Below, piece by piece: positions 63,863 to 64,000 of a DNA stretch of 64,000 nt. The stretch covers positions 8,001 through 72,000 of the forward strand of contig NZ_NERW01000001.1 of assembly GCF_003063505.1 (NCBI RefSeq), written 5' to 3'. Numbering within the stretch: the stretch's first letter is position 1; each line of letters opens with the position of its first letter. This stretch comes from Limnohabitans sp. T6-20 (GTDB taxonomy: Bacteria; Pseudomonadota; Gammaproteobacteria; Burkholderiales; Burkholderiaceae_C). Position numbers and translations under genes: made by a program. Under the pieces are notes generated by a model, which was not told where the DNA came from, made no database searches, and saw only the letters and a list, made by a program, of their open reading frames with translations.

Positions 63863-64000
63863 ATGCTGGACAACGCCAACAACCGATCCAAGTTCGGTGC
63901 CGTCGATGACGCGCCCGTTGTCAGTTTGGTCCAGCAACTGCTGGAACAGGCCGTGGCGCTCAAAGCCTCTGACCTGCACTTTGAGCCCTACGAACACCAC
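63863..64000 (+). CDS. PilB/GspE-type secretion ATPase (5' end only)
   Basis: The frame runs off the window after 46 codons. It contains DDAPVVSLVQQLLEQAV and then ASDLHFEPYEH, the N-terminal signature of GspE/PilB-type traffic ATPases that power type II secretion or type IV pili. CAGGGGA precedes the ATG at a suitable distance. Only the first ~46 residues are seen, so the subfamily cannot be fixed. Confidence 0.8.
   Translation, partial: MLDNANNRSKFGAVDDAPVVSLVQQLLEQAVALKASDLHFEPYEHH

Overview
The window looks like a chromosomal segment of a high-GC betaproteobacterium, most likely order Burkholderiales, family Comamonadaceae. The reasons are protein-level resemblance, the order hemA-prfA-prmC-grxD, a DUF3683 FAD/Fe-S oxidase of about 1290 residues, an orphan Bug/TctC receptor and many small c-type cytochromes. 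This is inference from reading the sequence; no database search was run. There are no rRNA genes, CRISPR arrays or intact insertion sequences. One tRNA gene, tRNA-Arg(CCT), lies at 21.5 kb.

Left part (0-22.6 kb), mostly housekeeping. ubiE, a DUF971 gene and the DUF3683 oxidase run leftwards. A complete ugpBAECQ operon for glycerol-3-phosphate and glycerophosphodiester uptake follows, with a Pho-box-like motif upstream. Then come a Bug receptor, hemA, prfA, prmC and grxD, a terminator, a two-heme cytochrome c, a MoxR/VWA operon, a hybrid histidine kinase, the tRNA and an exported cyanophycinase.

Middle part (22.6-48.3 kb), an almost continuous sulfur-oxidation block. It holds two small rhodanese genes, a leftward sox operon (ArsR regulator, soxC, D, Y, Z, A, X, B, H, then a DUF4395-like membrane protein), a FadL-type porin, a DUF302 lipoprotein, small cytochromes, more rhodaneses, a thioredoxin-like protein, a YeeE/YedE (TsuA-like) thiosulfate permease, cytochrome c4, a flavocytochrome c sulfide dehydrogenase pair with DsrE-like and ArsR genes, a DUF3422 gene, an AhpD-like gene, a rhodanese and a sulfide:quinone oxidoreductase. 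A dead copy of a DUF2892 gene at 22.66-22.83 kb and its intact homologue at 48.11-48.34 kb lie in the same orientation at the two ends of this block.

Right part (46.7-64 kb). An ArsR-linked RND efflux system (adaptor, pump, DUF2892, TolC) is followed by a sulfate-binding protein, an FNR-like regulator, and a second ArsR-fccA-fccB module whose last gene is a SoxY-SoxZ fusion. Next are a CoA-transferase, a potassium-channel-like protein, a ferric-type ABC permease and ATPase, and the start of a PilB/GspE-type ATPase.

Working model (inference). Sulfide enters through SQR and two flavocytochrome c enzymes. Thiosulfate is taken up or oxidised on SoxYZ by SoxAX, SoxB and SoxCD, with small cytochromes as electron acceptors. 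Rhodanese, DsrE-like and thioredoxin-like proteins handle sulfane sulfur. Three SoxR/BigR-like ArsR regulators and FNR-type boxes (TTGAT-N4-ATCAA) tie the block to sulfur species and oxygen. The most unusual items are the SoxYZ fusion coupled to a flavocytochrome c, the direct repeats around the sulfur block, and the RND exporter next to SQR.
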